DNA from: Macrocystis pyrifera
Taxonomy: Eukaryota; Sar; Phaeophyceae; Laminariales; Laminariaceae
Direction of reading: 5' to 3'
Length of the DNA: 64,000 nucleotides
Assembly (NCBI GenBank): GCA_031763025.1
Contig: JASSKH010000006.1
Span: forward strand, 5,949,691 to 6,013,690
Below, in pieces: positions 47,037-57,397 of this stretch; the stretch's first letter is position 1, and every line of letters starts with the position of its first letter. Under the pieces are notes generated by a model. That model saw nothing but the letters and a program-made list of their open reading frames with translations. It searched no databases and was not told the DNA's origin. Position numbers and translations under genes: made by a program.

Positions 47037-47195
47037 AAGACTAAGAACCAAGGGCTTGTGGCGTGGGTGGATGACGAGCGTGCTCTGTTTGGTTTGCATT
47101 GTCTGATGCATCCTCTCCGGGGTTGTGGCACCGTTGACGAAAGCAAGACGGAGACGGCAGACAGGGTGGCAAGGTACCATGCCGACTATCAATAG
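47037..47195 (+). mobile_element. LINE fragment, sense orientation
   Basis: The C-terminal end of the LINE frame and the start of its 3' UTR, in plus sense (GACGAAAGCAAGACGGAGAC, then GGCAGACAGGGTGGCAAGG). It meets an antisense LINE 3' end at about 47200. Confidence 0.6.
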
Positions 47196-47204
47196 TAAAT
47201 GTGT

Positions 47205-48090
47205 GTGTGTTCTTGAATTCACATTAAACCGTTCTTTCTACCGGTCGACATCCAGCACAACCAGTGTCCGTGCCGATTCTTCATTCCTAGAGAGATATCA
47301 TACAAGTTCTGTGGTCACAAACCTACGCCATAGGGATATTACTTTCTCACGCATGCAGTAAGCACAGTGGACAATGCAACCTCATGTCAGCATACTGGAT
47401 ACGGCAGGCACGACATACCCATTCTATGAAATAGGGAAACGAAAGAAAACAAAGAAGAAACAAAAACAAAGAAAACAAATCAAATGATACAAAGAAAAAA
47501 AAATGAAGAAACAAACTGTCGTGCCCACCCGCAGGGGGTGTGGCAGACACTTGAAAAGAAAGAGCTGGAAAAAAAGAGAAAGAAGAAAAAACACTACTAC
47601 AGTACTTGTAAACAGACTATTACGGGGGTCTGTAGTTAACAGGATCTATGGCATACATAAAAACCTATATATTTACCTTGTTTTACTAACAATATTTGGT
47701 CCTGTAAACTATGGACCCCCCGTAATAGGACTAAGAACCAAGGGAAAATAACAGGCAAACCAAAGCACAAAGCACCCTCGCGGTAGCGGCAGCAGTTTGT
47801 GGTACGAGTAGCAAAGCCAGGTTCTCCCTGCTAGTCGGCCTGGTACCTTGCTACCATGTCTGCCGTCTCCGGCCTGCGTTCGTCAACTGTGCCCCGCCCC
47901 TCGGCGTCAGACAATATGATTCAAGCAAAGCAGGCTCGTCATCCACCCACGCCACACGACTCCTTTAACAAGGCCTATCAATCGAAGAAGGGAAGAGAAA
48001 GAAATAAAATGAAAAATTGCAGGTGAAAAAAGGAAGACAAAAGAAGACCACGTTCGAACCACAGCTGCACCTACGGGGGGGTACGATGGT
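47205..48090 (-). mobile_element. LINE 3' UTR copy, interrupted by a MITE
   Basis: Antisense on the plus strand. A (TG)n patch at 47200 (the LINE tail) is followed by the AAACCGTTCTTTCTACCGGT and GTCGACATCCAGCACAACC blocks, the A-rich centre, GCAGGGGGTGTGGCAGACAC, the MITE at 47617, and then CTCGTCATCCACCCACGCC and the GACCACGTTCGAACC block. No coding part is attached. Confidence 0.75.
47617..47728. mobile_element. MITE in a LINE 3' UTR
   Basis: A 112-bp palindromic element with TIRs CTATTACGGGGGTC and GACCCCCCGTAATAG and centre AAAACCTATATATTTA. Flanking LINE copies without the insert (at 49500, 52500 and 62115) show the AACAGA...CTAAGAACC junction it entered. The target duplication is at most a few bases (GA on both sides). 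It belongs to the same family as 15703 and 15741. Confidence 0.85.
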
Positions 48091-48094
48091 TTGT

Positions 48095-48426
48095 TGCTAT
48101 ACTGAAGTATATACATATACCAGGTATATTTTTGTTTCTTTTTTTTGTTTCTTTTCTCTTTCGAATTGTCTTTGTTTTTGTTTTTTCTCTTTGTTTCGTT
48201 TTTGTTTCTCTAGGTCATGGAATGGATATGTCGTGCCTGTCGTACGCAGTATGATGACATGGCATTGCATTGCATACGTGGCAACGTAGTATCTCTGTGG
48301 CGTAGCTTTGTGACCACAGAACTTGTATCTCTCTAGGATTGAAGAATCGGCACGGACACTGGTTGTGCTGGATGTCGACGCGTAGAAAGAACGGTTTAAT
48401 GTGAAGAAAACAACAACAACAACAAC
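48095..48426 (+). mobile_element. LINE 3' end, sense, with (CAA)n tail
   Basis: In plus orientation this is the end of the 3' UTR (GGCACGGACACTGGTTGTGC, then GGATGTCGACGCGTAGAAAG and AACGGTTTAATGTGAAGAAA), finishing in (CAA)6 at 48408-48425. The simple-repeat tail marks the true 3' terminus of the family. Confidence 0.8.
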
Positions 48427-48551
48427 ATTTTGGCGGCACGAGTAGTACAGGCATTTGGTCGGCCTGGTACCTTTCAACCCTGTCTGACATCTTCCTACTT
48501 TCGTCTACCACAGCAGTTTCAAGCGTCTGTCTATGCTAGGCGAGCCACAAG
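48427..48551 (-). mobile_element. LINE coding-end scrap between two opposed tails
   Basis: Antisense piece of the LINE frame end (GGTCGGCCTGGTACC, then CTTTCGTCTACCACAGCAG). It separates the tail at 48408-48425 from the opposed tail at 48560. Confidence 0.6.
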
Positions 48552-49005
48552 CTGTTCTGTTGTTGTTGTTGTTGTTTTCTTCACTTTAAACCGTTCTTTC
48601 TGCCTGTCGACATCCAGCGCAACCAGTGTCCGTGCCGATTCTTCAATCATATTAATAGAGAGATACAAGTTATGTGGTCACAAAGCTACGCCACAGCAGA
48701 GATACTACGTTGCCACGTATGCAATGCAATGCCATGTCATCATACTGCATACGACAGGCACGACATACACATTCCATGACCTAGAGAAACGAAACGAAAC
48801 AAAGAGAAAAAAAAAAAACCAAGAAGACAATTCGAATGAGAAAGAAACAAGAAGAAATAAAAGAAACAAATCATCGTGCCCCCCCACGCAGGGTATCTGG
48901 CCGACACTTGAAGAGAACAAGGTGGAAAAAGACGAAAAACACCACTAGTCGTCCTCAACAGAGTAAAAGACTACAGTAAGAACCAAGGGTGGTGATTACC
49001 TGGAG
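48552..49005 (-). mobile_element. LINE 3' end, antisense, with (GTT)n tail
   Basis: It begins with (GTT)5 at about 48558 (a CAA tail in LINE sense), then TTCTTCACTTTAAACCG and the standard UTR blocks up to AGTAAGAACCAAGGG. It is 5'-truncated. Confidence 0.8.
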
Positions 49006-49009
49006 GGTT

Positions 49010-49918
49010 GTTTTTTTGTGTGTGTTCTTCGCATTAAACCGTTCTCTGTACCAGTCGACATCAAGCACAACGTGCCGATTCTTCAAACCTTCGTAGAGAG
49101 ATACAAGTTCTGTGTGTCTGTTCTTCAATTCACCATAAACCGTTCTTTCTACCCGTCGACATCCAGCACAACCATTGTCTGCGCCGATTTTTTATTCCTA
49201 GAGAGACACATGTTCTGTGCCACATAGATAGATGCTGGTACTACTTTGCCACGTGTGCAGTAAGCACAGCCAGTGGACAATGCAATGCCATGTCGTCATA
49301 CTGGATACGACAGGCACGACATAGTATTACGCAGACTATGAAATAGAGAAACGAAAGAAAACAAAGAAAACAAGCCAAAAGAGAAAGAAAAAGAAAAAAA
49401 AGAAAAAAAACACGTGTCGTGCCCCCCCGCAGGGGATGTGGCAGACACTTGAAAGAAACGAGCTGGAGAAAAAAGAAAAAGAAGAAAATACTACTACTTG
49501 TAAACAGGCCAAGAATAAGAACCAAGGGAAAATAACAGGCACACCAAAACACAAAGCATCCTCCAGCTAGCGGCAGCAGTCTGTGGTACGAGTACCATAG
49601 TCAGGTTCTCCCTGCCTGTCCGCCTGGCACCTTGCTACACTATCTGCCGTCTCCGTCCTGCGTTGGTCTACCATGCCCCGCCCCTCGGCGTCAGACAATA
49701 CGAACAAGCAAAGCAGGCTCGTCATCCACCCACGCCACACGACTCCTCTACCAAGGCCTATCAATAGAAGAAAAGGAGAGAAATATATAGAATGAAAAAT
49801 CACAGAGGAAAAACAGAAGACAAAGGAATGTGAAGTGGTGGCCGAGATAGGGTAAAGGTAAGGGACGCAGGTGTATATAGAATGAAAAATCATAGAGGAA
49901 AAACAGAAGACAAAGGAA
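49010..49918 (-). mobile_element. Two LINE 3' ends in a row, the second running into a coding tail
   Basis: A 100-bp stub (49010-49110) is followed by a second 3' end with its own TG-rich tail (about 49111). The second carries the whole UTR to 49918, where the TRIM element is inserted. Beyond the TRIM it resumes at 51161 with AAGACCACGTTCGAACC and the coding end. Confidence 0.75.
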
Positions 49919-49966
49919 TGTGAAGTGGTGGCCGAGATAGGGTAAAGGTAAGGGACGCAGGTGTAT
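49787..49966 (+). repeat. 90-bp tandem duplication across the TRIM/LINE junction
   Basis: 49787-49876 and 49877-49966 are the same 90 bp with one visible difference (CACAGAGG against CATAGAGG). The unit joins the last ~42 bp of LINE UTR to the first ~48 bp of the TRIM LTR. The duplication therefore happened after that insertion. Confidence 0.9.
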
Positions 49967-51160
49967 CTGACAGCTGAGAAGCAGTGCTGCACTTCTTCTG
50001 ATTTAGATCTCTTTATTGATGGCGAGAGCTGAGGAGGTGCTCTGATAGAAAAGCGCGAGGTAAGGGGAAGGGATTCGACACCCAGATATACTCGTCCCAC
50101 CCCATGCCGCAAGCTCTCCTACATTCCTCTTATCTGATGTACTCCTAAAGAACTTTCCTATGGCTACCGAACGTTCTTCTGCTAATATTAGAATTTCTCA
50201 CTTTATGGTCCTACGTATCTCCGTTAAGGAACACTACTCTCGTCTAACGAGCTATCCGCCCTAGAGAACACTCCTAAAATAACGTTGCTAATATCGACTA
50301 TTAGTAGCAGAATATCCGCCGGGTTGATCCATTCTTTGGAATATCCTCGTGTTCTTGGTACACTTGAAACCTGCAGCCTATGTAATCTATATCTGAAGCC
50401 CATGAGTACTTCACTCATATCGCATTAGCCCACCCTGAATTTTTGTATAGGCAGACCACCATATTGTCGGAGAGTGATGACAAAGTTCATCCCAAACGGC
50501 CAGGGAAAGGTGGTCGAAGAATCGGCTATTCAAAACAATAGAAAGCAGGCCATATATTTCCCCACACCCCGTAAGAAGACCCAAACACCACGAAGGGGGG
50601 CGGGGTTACTGAGAACAACTACCAAAAGGGAGACCAAAAGAGAGAAAAAATAACTGCTGACGACGCCAGATGTGAAGTGGTGGCCGAGATAGGGTAAAGG
50701 TAAGGGACGCAGGTGTATCTGGCAGCTGGGCAGCTGTGCTTCGCTTCTTCAGATTTAGATGTCTTTATTCATGACGAGAGCTGAGGAGGCCCTCTCGTAG
50801 AGAAGCGAGAGGTAAGGGGAAGGGACTCGACACCCAGATATACTCGTCCTACCCCACGCCACAAGCTCTCCTAAATTGCTCTTATTTGATGTACTCCTAA
50901 AGAACTTTCCTATGGCTACCGAACTTTCTTCTGCTAATATTAGAACTTCTCACTTTATGGTCCTATCCTCGTTAAGGCTCATTACTCTCGTCTAACGGGT
51001 TATCAGCCCTAGTGAACTTTCCTAAAATAACGTTACTCTCGACTAACGGAATATCCGCCGGGTTATTCCATTCTTTGGATTATTCTCGTGTTCCTGATAC
51101 TTCGAAACTGCAGCCTATAGTATATATTCTAAAGCCCCTGAGTACTTCAATCATATCGCA
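49919..51160 (+). mobile_element. TRIM-type mini LTR element
   Basis: Two direct repeats, 49919-50424 (506 bp) and 50671-51160 (490 bp), start TGTGAAGTGGTGGCCGAG and end CATATCGCA, the TG...CA of LTRs. Only 246 bp lie between them, with no coding capacity. The flanks are GGAA on the left and GAAA on the right, where uninterrupted LINE copies read GGAAGACCACG. That gives a 4-5 bp target duplication with one later change. A purine-rich stretch (about 50616-50651) lies upstream of the right repeat. The LTRs differ by many substitutions and indels, so the insertion is older than the LTR element at 55467. Confidence 0.8.
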
Positions 51161-52186
51161 GAAAGACCACGTTCGAACCAGTTGCACCAGTGGGCGGTAC
51201 GAGTATTTTACGCTTGTTCTACTTCCTAGTCCGCCCGGTGCCTTGCTACCCTGTCTGCCATCTCCCTCCTACTTTCGTCCACCGCAGTTTCTCTGCTACT
51301 CTTCATGCCCCCCCCCCTCCCCGCATTCCCTTGGTGGGGTTTTCTGCCACTCCTCCTGTTGCCTCCTCTACCTCCATTCCGTTGGACCTCACCCACAGCG
51401 GATGCGCGGCGCTGCCTTCTCAGCTCAGCTGTTACAGCAGGGTACAGCTCTCAGACCGTAAAAAGGACCTGTGTTCGTTAGATCTCTGAGGCCGGCTCAC
51501 CTGTTGTTTGGGAGTTCGCGGAAGTGCCTTCAAGCAGAACTGATCGGGTCATGCAGAACGTGGATCGATGCAATGCGATAGATGCAAGCAGTCAGCGTGA
51601 ACACTCAACGAAGCACCACAGACACGATGACGGGCACGACGGGCACGGCAGGGTCCAAGGGACTGGGGGTCGACAGGACGGGTATCACAGATCACTTGGC
51701 TTTGACTTTCTTTCTTCACTCTTGGTGGTGTTTTGTAAACACCGGGTGGTCCCGGAACCTCGTTACTGGCTCTGTACCCGAGACCGAAGGCGTTCCCACA
51801 CCGGGGATCCTCCCTGCCCCTATAAGATCCGCCCAGAGGATGCTAACCAAAGCTTGCCCTCTGCCTATCGAATAGACCCGACGCGTGACCCTGGTCAGGA
51901 CTGGTCTCGCGCCGTATTATCCTCCCCATAGCGCTGGTCACGACAGTCACAGCGCTATGAACCTCCCTCCCTGGCGCCACCCGCTGTAACACAGCCTCAT
52001 CTTCGCGCCTCTCACCGTGAACCGTTCGGCTGCTTCGCGGATCCCCCAGTACCACTTCCCCGCCTTTTTTGCTGCAGTGGACCACAGTGTGCTCTCAACT
52101 TAAAACACGGAGGGGGCAAGTTCCATTGAGCCTTCGGTGGCTCGGAACTCCCTAAGATCTTCGACCATGCATCTATGCTAAGTCAT
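51161..52186 (-). pseudogene. LINE C-terminal coding remnant, split by a TIR element
   Basis: Continuation of the LINE copy left of the TRIM. 51161-51425 and 51995-52186 are antisense to the last part of the LINE frame (GGTGCCTTGCTACCCTGTCT, TTCCGTTGGACCTCACCCAC, then GAACCGTTCGGCTGCTTCG and GGTGGCTCGGAACTCCC). The insert at 51426-51994 splits them. It is truncated at about 52187, where another LINE 3' UTR starts. Confidence 0.75.
51426..51994. mobile_element. Short non-autonomous TIR element in a LINE
   Basis: The LINE sequence is interrupted here by about 569 bp with inverted ends: left CTGTTACAGCAGGGT, right (reverse complement) CTGTGTTACAGCGGGT. Comparison with uninterrupted copies at 53100 and 55235 shows that the LINE resumes at CCTCATC. 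The interior has no transposase-like frame. The CAGC-rich palindromic border blurs the target duplication, so the superfamily is not assigned. Confidence 0.6.
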
Positions 52187-55020
52187 AAACTGTCCCAAAC
52201 CTACGCCACCGATATACTACATTGTTACGTATACAGTAAGAGCAGTAGACAATACAATGCCATGCCATCATACTGTATACGACAGGCACGACATGTATAT
52301 TCTATGAAAGAGAGAAAACGAAAGGAAACAACGAAAATCAAGAACAAAGTAAAAAAAAAAGAAAAACAATCGAAAGAGAGAAAAAGTAAACATAACAAAA
52401 AAAAAATCTATAAAACATGTCGTGCCTCCCCGCAGGGGATTCGACAGATACTTGAAAAAAGGTTCGTAAAGAAAAAACAAAAAACACTCTAGTTCTAAAC
52501 AGAGTGGCACTAAGAACCAAGGGAAAATAACAGGCTAATCGAAGCAAAACGCACCCTCCAGGTAACCGCAGCAGTTCGTGGTACGAGTAGCATACTATGA
52601 TAGGCAGGTTCTCTCTGTTACTCCGCTTGGGACCTTGCTACCCTGTCTGCCGTCTCCGTCCTACGTTCGTCAACTACTCCCCGCCCCTCGGCGTCAGAAA
52701 ATACGAAACGAGCAAAGCAGGCTCGTTATCTAACCACGCCACACGACTCGTTTATTAAGGCGTATCAATAGAAAAAAGGAAAAGAAAGAAAAAAAAGGAA
52801 AATCACAGAGGATCAAACGAAAAATTAAAGAAGACAAAGGAAGACCACGTTGGAACCAGCTACACTAGTTGGTGGCACGAGTAGCATAGGCATGTTCTAC
52901 TTCCTTCTCGACCTGGTGCCTTGCTACCCTGTCCGCCATCTCCTTCCTACTTTCGTCCACCGCAGTTTCCCTTCTACTCCTCCTGTTCCCGCCCTTCCCC
53001 GCATTCCCTTGGTCGGGTTTCCTTCCACTCCTCCTGCTACCCCCCACTCCCCCCATTCCCTTGGACACCACCCACGGCGGATGCGCGGCGCTGCCTACTC
53101 AGCTGTGCTTCATCCTCGTGCTACTTCACTATGAACCGTTCGGCTGCTTCGAGGACATCACGGCACCACTTCGCCGCCTTTTGTGCAGCAGTGGGCCACA
53201 GTGCGGTCTCAACTCCAAACACTAAGGGGGAGAGTTCCGTTGACTCTGCGGTGGCTTGGAACTCCCTAAGGTATTTCGACTATGCATCTATGCCAAGGCT
53301 TAAACTGCCCGCCAGGTCTCGGGTTCTCCCCACCAGCCATCGTCCCGAGCATTACCCGACTGGGTATTCGCTCCTTGCTTGGCCGTGCTACTCCCCCCGC
53401 AAAGAAGAGCCGCCGTTTGCGAAAGGTCGTTTCGATGCTCTCGCAACATGTCATCTTGAGGGCCTTCGCGTACGAGAAGGTGGCATGGTCAGTATGAAGT
53501 CGGCGCTGGAAGCCAATAACTCGCAACAGGACTTGGTGGTGAGCCGTTCGAAGCTTGGCAGAGTGTTTCGCTCTGAGGTCCATGTCACACACCCGTACAG
53601 CAGGGTCTCAATCACCTCGGCCTTCAGCATTCGAACTTTCAGGCTAAGGGGGGCGGTCGTCCTATCATACAGCTCCGAGCCGAACCGTTTGAGGCATACT
53701 CGCATGAGACGGATCCGTCGATCGATTTATAGCAAGAGGTCAGCGTTTTCGTGGATAATGTCGCCTAGGTATAAGAACTAGGCCGTCTGTGTATGCCTCT
53801 GGACTGCTGCTTCGATGACGAGCGGTGGTGCGAGGGTTGTCTGGTCTGGTGTTCGTAGAAGCATTGTCTGTGTCTTCTTTTCCGATACCGTGAGGCCTGC
53901 TGCTTCGAAGATAGTCACGACAAGTGTCATCATTTTCGCGAGCGCTTCAGCCGACTTCGAGACAATTCCTGCGTCATCGTCGTGCAACATGCCCCACACA
54001 GCCTTTCGCACGCACGCCAACGGCTCCTGCTCCTCTGTTCCGACTACTCCAGCATGACCGAGTTGAACCGAATCCCTTACGATGAGTTCGTCATGTCTGA
54101 AGCGTACTTGTAAGACGTGTAGCGCAGGAGCGAATAATACTTTGAACAGTAACGATGATAGCACGCAGCCTTGCCGCAGCCCCTGCGAGATATCAAAAAC
54201 CATTCTAAGTGCTCGCCGTCATTTGTACCCACGCGAGCCCGCATGCCATCGTGGAAATTACAGATAACTGTCAGCATCTTGGTTGGTACGCAAAAGCGTG
54301 TGAGTACCTCCAATAACATCTTTTGGTCCACAGAGTCGTACGTTTTCTGCAGATCGAACAAGCACAGGTACCGGGAGGTTTTCCTCTGTCGTCCAAGCTC
54401 TTTCAACCGACGCACGACGAACAACATATCACAATCGTTGATCGTGCGGGGCGGACGCCGCACCGTTCCTCCGGGAGAAATCCGTCGGTCTCGAAGTAGT
54501 TGCTGAGGCGGGACGGGAAAAATTTCAACAAAACTTTGCCCGTGTGGGCAAAAAGCGAAATCCATCTGGACGGAGTTGTTGCAATCAATGCGGTCCTTCG
54601 TTTTGGTGAAGGACCTTGATTATCGTATATATCCATTGCTGGGGGATTTCTTCTGTTACCCAAGCATTGCCAATGATGTTTTGAAAGCACTGGGCGAATG
54701 CGGGGTGGTCGAGGTTTAGGAGTTTGGCCGGGAAACCGCCTGGCCTAACAGCCTTCCAAGTTTACATCCCCTTAAGTGCTTCCGTCATCTCGTCCATGGA
54801 TGGTTCATCTCCGAGCGACAAATTAAGCGGTCGCGGTGCAAATTAAGCGGTCGCGGTGGCAAGAGGTCAATGATCGTGGGATCGAGTTTAAGCGATTTCG
54901 TGTCCAAGAGTTCGTGGTAAAACCCCGCCCATCGTCCACGAATTCAAACCTTGTCCCGCAACAGCGTGCCATCCTCGTCCCTAATGAACTTCTCGCTCTT
55001 CGCTTTAGTTCCTTCCAATC
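52187..55020 (-). pseudogene. LINE ORF2 copy 2, multiply broken
   Basis: The 3' UTR is about 52195-52850 and the coding part runs to about 55020. It extends about 130 bp further 5' than copy 1. RT blocks in order: SMDEMTEAL; a Gly-poor [10 protein letters not shown]; the ILPEE region damaged; [17 protein letters not shown] (motif B); [20 protein letters not shown], where motif C reads H-D-D-D instead of Y-A-D-D; then [20 protein letters not shown]. There are many stops and frameshifts. The motif C change alone would be expected to cripple RT activity. It is an old copy compared with 57398-59390. Confidence 0.85.
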
Positions 55021-55466
55021 CCACCGTACTTTTCTACTTCCTAGTCGGCCCGGTGCCTTGCTACCCTGTCTGCCATTTCCTTCCTGCTTTCGTGCACCGC
55101 GGTTTCCCTTCTACTCTTCCTGTTCCCCCCCCCTTCCCGCATTCCCTTGGTCGAGTTTCCTTCCTCTCTTCTCGCTACCCTAATACTCCCCATTCCCTTG
55201 GACACCACCCACGGCAGATGCGCAACGCTGCCTACTCAGCTGTGCCTCATCCTCGTGCCACCTCACCATGAATCGTTCAGCTGTTTCGATCGAGGACACA
55301 CCGTTATCACTTCCTCGCCTTTTTTGCTGCAGTGTACCACAGTGCGGTCTCAACTCCAAACACTAAGGGGGCAAGTTCCGTTGACCCTTCGGTGGCTCGG
55401 AACTCCCGAAGGTCTTCGACTATACATCTATGCCAAGTCTTAAACTGTCCGTCAGATCTCGGGTTC
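55021..55466 (-). pseudogene. LINE coding end, cut by the LTR element
   Basis: Antisense C-terminal LINE coding sequence running up to ATCTCGGGTTC, where the LTR begins. It resumes at 61544 with GGTTCTCCCCACCAACC. The two halves together form one interrupted LINE copy. Confidence 0.8.
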
Positions 55467-55732
55467 TGTTGATTGTACTCAGATATACGACATATAAGAT
55501 CCATGGTAGATTGGGGAGTTCCACGCTGGAAAGGGATTCCGGCAGTAGGGTATTGGGATATCGGGGTAATGTGTGCCCACCAATGCCACTCGTCAGGTGG
55601 AACCCTATACTGCATGTGGGGCGAGTCAACTCTACAGCGAGGATGTAATATAAGAGGAGTTCCGTGTCATGTCTGGAGTCAGCCACGCGTTCGCGTGCCA
55701 GCTGCGCCTATACCTTTAGGGATCAATCAACA
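55467..55732 (+). repeat. Left LTR (266 bp)
   Basis: TG...CA-bounded and identical to 61278-61543. It contains CATATAAG near its start, a possible TATA element for the transcript, and ATATAAGAGG at about 55650. Confidence 0.88.
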
Positions 55733-56666
55733 CACTAGTGGGATACCGGTGATCTTCTATTGGCAAGCGTAGCCCAGGCCAGCCCACAGAGGCGGGAACC
55801 TGCTTCCAGCATGTCTGTTCTTTTTAGATGATGTGCTTCGTGAGGGAGCAAGCGTGTGTGTATTTTGAAGATGAGATCGAGGTCCTGGAGGAGAGGACGT
55901 GTGTGTGAGAAGAGTGAGGAGATGCCGCACCAGGAGAGCAGCAGCGATCCCAGCGGGGCCAAGTTTGAGCCGGACCTGGTAGAATCGCTTGGCACTGGTG
56001 GCGAAGGCGCTGGAGAATAGTAGTTGCAGGGACAGCAGCAGCTCCAGCAGCACCGTCAGCAACGTCGGCAGTCAGAGGATTGCTGCATTTTTGTTGCGAC
56101 GATGAAGCGCATGCAGTAAGCACCGTTTCCGCCGCCGTCGTGTCGACCGCCGCGTAACCGTTGCTGCTGCAACACCCCGAGATAGCCAGGCATCTGCCTG
56201 AACCTGTGGGTTCGCTGCGCGCTGGCGACATAAATGTACGAGAACGTATATTATTATATCAAAGAGGGAGTTTGGCCGGCAGGAGCCGGGAGGGAAGGTG
56301 GAGACCGCGGGAGCGACGCTGAAAGCGTTCTGGCAGAATCCGCCTGGACTGCTGAAGCACCACGCCCGCAGGTGGTTGATGGGGGGGACGTTGCCCCCGA
56401 GGAAGGAGTCGAGGGAGAGAGCGAACATGGGCGCAGGGGGAGTAGTCTGCATCATCTGTTCGGGATGCGGTGCCCCAAGAGAAGGGATCGAGGCGCCACC
56501 GGCAAGGACTTACGTCCGCACCAGGCACGTTTGGCTTTGTTGAGCGACTGCTGTGGTGATTTTCGTTTTTAAATTGATTGTGTATCGATTTGAGAGTAGG
56601 AGAGAATCTGCGAACATTGGAGATTCAGATTTATTTGGGAATACTGGAAATGAAATGAGATGAAGA

Positions 56667-56950
56667 GACGTTGTTGTTGTTGTTGTTTTCTTCACATTAA
56701 ACCGTTCTTTCTACGCGTCGACATCCAGCACAACCAGTGTCCGTGCCGATTCTTCAAACCTAGAGAGATACAAGTTCTGTGCTCACAAAGCTACGCCACA
56801 GAGATGTGTGTGTGTGTGTTCTTCACATTAAACCGTTCTTCTACTCGTCGACATCCAGCAAGCCCAGTGTCCGTGCTGATTCTTCACCCTAGAAAGATAC
56901 GAGCTCTGTGGTCACAGACTACGACACAGAGATAACACACCGTAATGCAT
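56667..56950 (-). mobile_element. Two LINE 3' termini in tandem
   Basis: A (GTT)n tail at 56668 with one 3' end (to about 56800) is followed by a (TG)n tail at about 56806 with a second 3' end. Each carries the GTCGACATCCAGCA and GTGTCCGTGC blocks. The second lies 3' of the long LINE frame at 57398, though the intervening 56950-57360 differs from other UTR copies. Confidence 0.75.
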
Positions 56951-57397
56951 TAATAGCCTACGTAATACCATGCCTTCGCACTAGGTGCGGCCGACACAAC
57001 ATACATACATACGCCAGCAACCAAAATACACCATAAAGAAAGAGAAGCAACGAAAAAACCAAACCGAAAGAGAACAAGAAAAAGAAAAAGAAAAGGAGAA
57101 GAATCCCAAATAAATAAATAAAATGGGAAGCCAAAGCTCAGACACATACATACTTACCCCGAGCATGAGCCAAAAGGGACGTGCAAGGGGAAAGATACGA
57201 GAAGGAAAAAGGGGACTATGCATCCCGGTGAACACTTAACTAAGTAAAAAGAGCAATAGTGAGTGGGCCAAAATACGCTCGTCACCCACCCACTATGTAG
57301 TACTTCTTTCATAAGGATAAGAAGGGAAAAAAATCAAAATGCATACCGAACGGCCGCAGCAGTTGGCGGTACGAGTAGCAAAGAAACGTCCAACCTA

